DNA of 64,000 nt. Origin: PALSA-607 sp036501485. Lineage in GTDB: Bacteria > Actinomycetota > Actinomycetes > Acidothermales > Acidothermaceae. A program made the translations under genes and the position numbers. The DNA is taken from the NCBI GenBank assembly GCA_036501485.1, contig DASYAG010000012.1:13946-77945 (forward strand), read 5' to 3'. Under the pieces are notes generated by a model. That model did no database searches, was not told the DNA's origin, and was given only the letters and a program-made list of their open reading frames with translations. Each line of letters begins with the position of its first letter. Position 1 is the stretch's first letter. Below are positions 61,416 to 64,000 of the stretch, one piece after another.

Positions 61416-62093
61416 ATGACACGGTCAGCGCTCGTCACCGGCGCACTGAGTGGACTCGGAGCCGCATGCGCGGCGAGACTCGCGAGCGACGGTGTGAAGG
61501 TCATCACGATGGACATCCACGCGGATGCCGACTTCGTCGTTGATGTCTCTGATCCAGCTGCCGTTGCGTCCGCCGCTGACCTGATCGGGCCTGTCGACAT
61601 TCTCGTGAACAGTGCTGGCATCGTCGGGCCGAACAAGCCGTTGTGGGAGATCGACCACCAGGAATGGAATGCGGTCTTCGCCGTCAACGTACTTGGCACG
61701 TTCAACATGTGCCATGCATTCGTCCCGGGCATGCGTGCAGCCGGATGGGGTCGCATCGTGAACTTCGCGAGCATGGCCGGTAAGGACGGCAACCCGAATC
61801 TGTCGGCCTACTCAGCGTCAAAGGGCGCCGTGATCGCGATGACGAAGTCGCTCGGCAAGGAACTCGCGACGAGCGGTGTCTTGGTGAACGCAATAGCGCC
61901 GGCGGTGTTCGCGACTCCCATGAATGCGAGTAACACCCCAGAGGTACTCGCCTACATGACGAACCTGATTCCGATGAAGAGGCTGGGCCAACCTGAAGAG
62001 GTTGCCGAGCTTGTGGCGTGGCTTTCGTCCGACAAGCTGACCTTCTCCACCGGGGCGGTCTACGACATCAGCGGTGGCCGCGCAACGTACTGA
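61416..62093 (+). CDS. Short-chain dehydrogenase/reductase
   Basis: 225 residues. NAD(P)-binding VTGALSGLGAA, NSAGIVG, catalytic Ser (FASMAG), YSASKGAV and the C-terminal SGGRA match classical SDRs such as 3-ketoacyl reductases or KDG/2-keto-3-deoxy sugar dehydrogenases. ATG 61416 begins MTRSALVTG. In this context it may oxidise a 2-keto-3-deoxy or related sugar intermediate. This is inference from neighbours. Confidence 0.92.
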   Translation: MTRSALVTGALSGLGAACAARLASDGVKVITMDIHADADFVVDVSDPAAVASAADLIGPVDILVNSAGIVGPNKPLWEIDHQEWNAVFAVNVLGTFNMCHAFVPGMRAAGWGRIVNFASMAGKDGNPNLSAYSASKGAVIAMTKSLGKELATSGVLVNAIAPAVFATPMNASNTPEVLAYMTNLIPMKRLGQPEEVAELVAWLSSDKLTFSTGAVYDISGGRATY

Positions 62094-62190
62094 CATGCGC
62101 CGGTGCCGGTCCAACACAACACGTCCCCATTCCACTCCGCACACATGCAGGTGCGTTCCTCAGAGAGGCAGCGTCCACGCCGCGAAATGT

Positions 62191-62253
62191 GCTGTATCTG
62201 CGAGGAGTCGGAGCGTCGAGTTAGGCCCGAACCTGAAGTTGTGAGGAGCCTGG
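62191..62253. repeat. Diverged copies of the GTGAGGAGTCGAG intergenic motif
   Basis: Two plus-strand copies, GCTGTATCTGCGAGGAGTCG (from 62191) and GAACCTGAAGTTGTGAGGAG (from 62229), resemble the cluster at 7909-8029. A weaker inverted trace lies near 62140-62160. The gap between the SDR gene and the convergent tRNA-Pro (62094-62294) holds nothing else I can support. The setting again is between convergent units. Confidence 0.6.
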
Positions 62254-62294
62254 CGGCGCTGGCTTAATACGCAATCGCGCGGTCGTTCATTTTG

Positions 62295-62368
62295 TCGGGG
62301 TGGCGGGATTTGAACCCACGGCCTCTGCGTCCCGAACGCAGCGCGCTGCCAAGCTGCGCTACACCCCG
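62295..62368 (-). tRNA. tRNA-Pro (anticodon CGG)
   Basis: A 74-nt cloverleaf on the minus strand. Acceptor stem CGGGGTG/CACCCCG, D arm with AGCGCAGCTTGGCAGCGCG, anticodon stem-loop GCG-TTCGGGA-CGC with CGG, and T arm GTGGGTTCAAATCCCGC. CCA is not encoded. No intron. Confidence 0.95.
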
Positions 62369-62400
62369 ATGGAACACTGCAACTCTGGGAGTCTAGCCGA

Positions 62401-63288
62401 TCAATGAATGGCGACCAGCGTCAGCAACGTCGCCTCCGGCGGGCAGGCGAACCGCACCGGAGCGTACGGGGAGGTGCCGAGCCCTGCCGAGACGTGCAAC
62501 CAAGTGCCGTCATACCGCGAGAGACCGCGAGCCCGGCCGCGATCAAGGCCGCAGTTCGTGACCAGCGCCCCATATAGCGGTACCCGTAGCTGGCCGCCGT
62601 GGGTGTGCCCAGCGAGGATCAGCCCGCAACCGTCGGCCGCCATCCGAGACAGCACCCGTGGTTCCGGTGAATGTGTCACCCCAAGAGTCAGCGGCACATC
62701 AGGGTCGGCGTTGCCGGCAACGACGTCGTACCGATCCTTGCCGATGTGCGGGTCATCCACGCCAACCAGCTCGACCTGCCGGCCATCAGCTTTGACGTAC
62801 CCGCGGGCGTTCGACAAGTCGAGCCAACCGGCGTCCAGCATCGCTTCTCGAAGCGCACGCCACGGCAACTCGACGCCCTTCGGCCGCGCGCCGTCATCGG
62901 GGAAGAGGTATCGCGCAGGATTTTTGAACACCGGCGCCGCGTAGTCGTTCGATCCGAAAACGAACGCGCCAGGCTTTTCCAACAGCGGTCCGAGGGCATC
63001 GAGAAAGACCGGCACCGCACCAACGTGCGCGATGCTGTCGCCGGTATTGATCACGAGGTCGGGCTCCAGGGCAGCGAGCGAGTGGATCCAATCCCGCTTC
63101 CACGTCTGTCCGGGCGTTAGGTGTGCGTCGGAAAAGTGCAGCACTCGCAGCGGAGAGGATCCCGGCGGCAGCACCGGCACCTCGAACCGGCGCAGCCGTG
63201 GCGAGCGCCGTTCGATGCCTGACGCGTATCCGATGGCGGCACTGCCAAGGGCAAGCGCACCAAGCGGGACGGCGGTGAGTCGGCGCAT
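62401..63288 (-). CDS. Metallophosphoesterase
   Basis: 295 residues with an N-terminal hydrophobic segment (AVPLGALALGSAAIGYA, about 5-22) that may anchor or export it. Metal-binding motifs FSDAHL, GDSIAH, GSND and GHTHGG give a full calcineurin-like site. Acts on phosphate esters, possibly lipid-linked. The order penicillin-binding protein - metallophosphoesterase recalls mycobacterial Rv3682-Rv3683. Confidence 0.92.
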   Translation of the reverse strand: MRRLTAVPLGALALGSAAIGYASGIERRSPRLRRFEVPVLPPGSSPLRVLHFSDAHLTPGQTWKRDWIHSLAALEPDLVINTGDSIAHVGAVPVFLDALGPLLEKPGAFVFGSNDYAAPVFKNPARYLFPDDGARPKGVELPWRALREAMLDAGWLDLSNARGYVKADGRQVELVGVDDPHIGKDRYDVVAGNADPDVPLTLGVTHSPEPRVLSRMAADGCGLILAGHTHGGQLRVPLYGALVTNCGLDRGRARGLSRYDGTWLHVSAGLGTSPYAPVRFACPPEATLLTLVAIH

Positions 63289-63329
63289 AGCGACAAGTTT
63301 CGCAGACGCAGCGGTGAGAGACTGCCGAT

Positions 63330-63782
63330 ATGCCCCTCAAGACCCAGCTGCACGACGACCTCACGACTTCCATCAAGGCTCGCGACGAGCTGCGCACGGC
63401 GACGTTGCGGATGGTCTTGTCTGCTATCACCAACGAGGAAGTGTCAGGTACGGCAGTCCGTCAGCTGTCCGACGACGAGGTCCTGAAGGTCCTTACTCGC
63501 GAGGGCAAGAAGCGGCGCGAGGCGGCCGAGGCGTTCGCGGCCGGCAACCGGCCGGAGCTGGCCGATCGCGAGCGTGCGGAAGGCGAGATCATCGCCGCCT
63601 ACCTGCCGGCGCAGTTGTCGGACGACGAGTTGCGAGACCTCGTGACGCAGGCCGTGGCCTCCTCGGGGGCGAGCGGCCCGCAGGCGATGGGTGCGGTCAT
63701 GAAGGTCGTGAATCCGCTGGTCGCAGGCCGGGCGGACGGCGGGCGGGTGGCCGCCGAGGTGAAGCGCCAGCTCGCGGGCTAG
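63330..63782 (+). CDS. GatB/YqeY domain protein
   Basis: 150 residues: the helical YqeY fold, with KTQLHDDLTTSIKARDELRTATLRMVLSAI and GRADGGRVAAEVKRQL at the end, as in the C-terminal domain of GatB. Possibly tRNA-related; function unproved. Located between the metallophosphoesterase and the convergent penicillin-binding protein gene, a common actinobacterial arrangement. Confidence 0.94.
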   Translation: MPLKTQLHDDLTTSIKARDELRTATLRMVLSAITNEEVSGTAVRQLSDDEVLKVLTREGKKRREAAEAFAAGNRPELADRERAEGEIIAAYLPAQLSDDELRDLVTQAVASSGASGPQAMGAVMKVVNPLVAGRADGGRVAAEVKRQLAG

Positions 63783-63792
63783 TACCTCAGGA

Positions 63793-64000
63793 CTAGTGCG
63801 TCGCGGTGGCGGTCGGGCTCGGTGTGACGCTCGGCGTTGCGGTCGGCCCGGTGATGGTGATCGGGGACGGCGAAGTCGAACCCGGCGGCTGCGAGCTCGG
63901 CGGCTCCGATGAAGCAGGCGGCTCCGACGATGCCGGCGGCGGGGTGAACGGCGGGACTCCGTTGCTCAGCTCGATCTTGATCAACGTCCCGGGATACTCG
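63793..64000 (-). CDS. C-terminus of a PonA-type penicillin-binding protein (5' part outside window)
   Basis: The frame enters from the right edge as YPGTLIKIELSNG, typical of a PASTA repeat end, followed by a Pro/Ser/Thr-rich tail ending at 63793. Next to YqeY and metallophosphoesterase genes, a bifunctional class A penicillin-binding protein with PASTA is expected (mycobacterial PonA2 neighbourhood). Only about 68 residues are visible, so the enzyme domains cannot be checked. Confidence 0.6.
   Translation of the reverse strand, partial: EYPGTLIKIELSNGVPPFTPPPASSEPPASSEPPSSQPPGSTSPSPITITGPTATPSVTPSPTATATH

Noticed and set aside
1..64000. Prophage, integrase, transposase or att site
   Set aside because: No mobile-element proteins were found; both tRNA genes lack adjacent integrases or obvious direct repeats.

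Overview
This 64 kb window is chromosomal DNA of a high-GC actinobacterium. The evidence is GC-rich codon use with many GTG/TTG starts, a small SRP RNA next to a tRNA-Ser and dnaX, and the order dnaX ... zinc amidase - ybaB - recR ... aspartokinase - asd. From memory this resembles the mycobacterial order, but the dnaX and amidase genes are pushed apart here by about 15 kb of accessory genes. Two chemoreceptors suggest a motile lineage, perhaps Frankia/Jatrophihabitans/Nakamurella-like. I cannot fix the genus.

Layout. 1-4.3 kb: a leftward operon of a DUF4242 protein and two tandem AAA-LuxR regulators, divergent from a membrane diguanylate cyclase at 4.5-5.8 kb, with a near-perfect 26-bp palindrome between them. 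5.8-7.9 kb: a TetR repressor and MFS exporter pair with an operator inside the promoter. 8.1-15.1 kb: a giant SARP/BTAD regulator, a DUF3558 lipoprotein, a beta-carbonic anhydrase, a GNAT-glyoxalase fusion, a small conserved protein and an MFS exporter. 15.2-23.2 kb: a soluble chemoreceptor, RsgA with a candidate leader peptide, DUF2071, a cytochrome b/molybdopterin oxidoreductase pair, a cold-shock protein, a LysE exporter, a degenerate exported HAD protein and an orphan membrane protein. 23.2-25.4 kb: tRNA-Ser, SRP RNA and dnaX.

25.5-41.4 kb is accessory: an ATP-grasp protein, a Drr-type ABC exporter with its TetR regulator, a frameshifted flavin monooxygenase, a two-component system divergent from a LolA/RseB-like exported protein and ABC transporter, a hemerythrin, an ECF41 sigma factor with two recognisable ECF41 promoters, an NhaA-DsbA fusion and a cell-wall amidase. 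41.5-46.9 kb is core: ybaB, recR, DUF5063, two exported proteins, then aspartokinase (with an internal beta start) and asd.

47-62 kb is largely carbohydrate-related: an S9 peptidase with a coupled small Cys protein, a 1433-residue exported alginate-lyase-like/FN3/PA14 protein, a chemoreceptor with a C-terminal carbohydrate-binding-like module, a GH63-type glycosidase, a sugar-acid dehydratase, a zinc dehydrogenase and an SDR. Together these suggest sensing, cutting and oxidising a plant or algal polysaccharide-derived sugar. The right end has tRNA-Pro, a metallophosphoesterase, a YqeY protein and the C-terminus of a PonA-type penicillin-binding protein.

The least explained structures are two dispersed repeat families. 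One is a 13-bp inverted-repeat-bounded element built from 27-bp units: 90 bp at 25.5 kb and 117 bp at 47.4 kb, differing by exactly one unit. The other is a roughly 23-bp motif ending in GTGAGGAGTCGAG, found between convergent genes at 7.9 kb and 62.2 kb.
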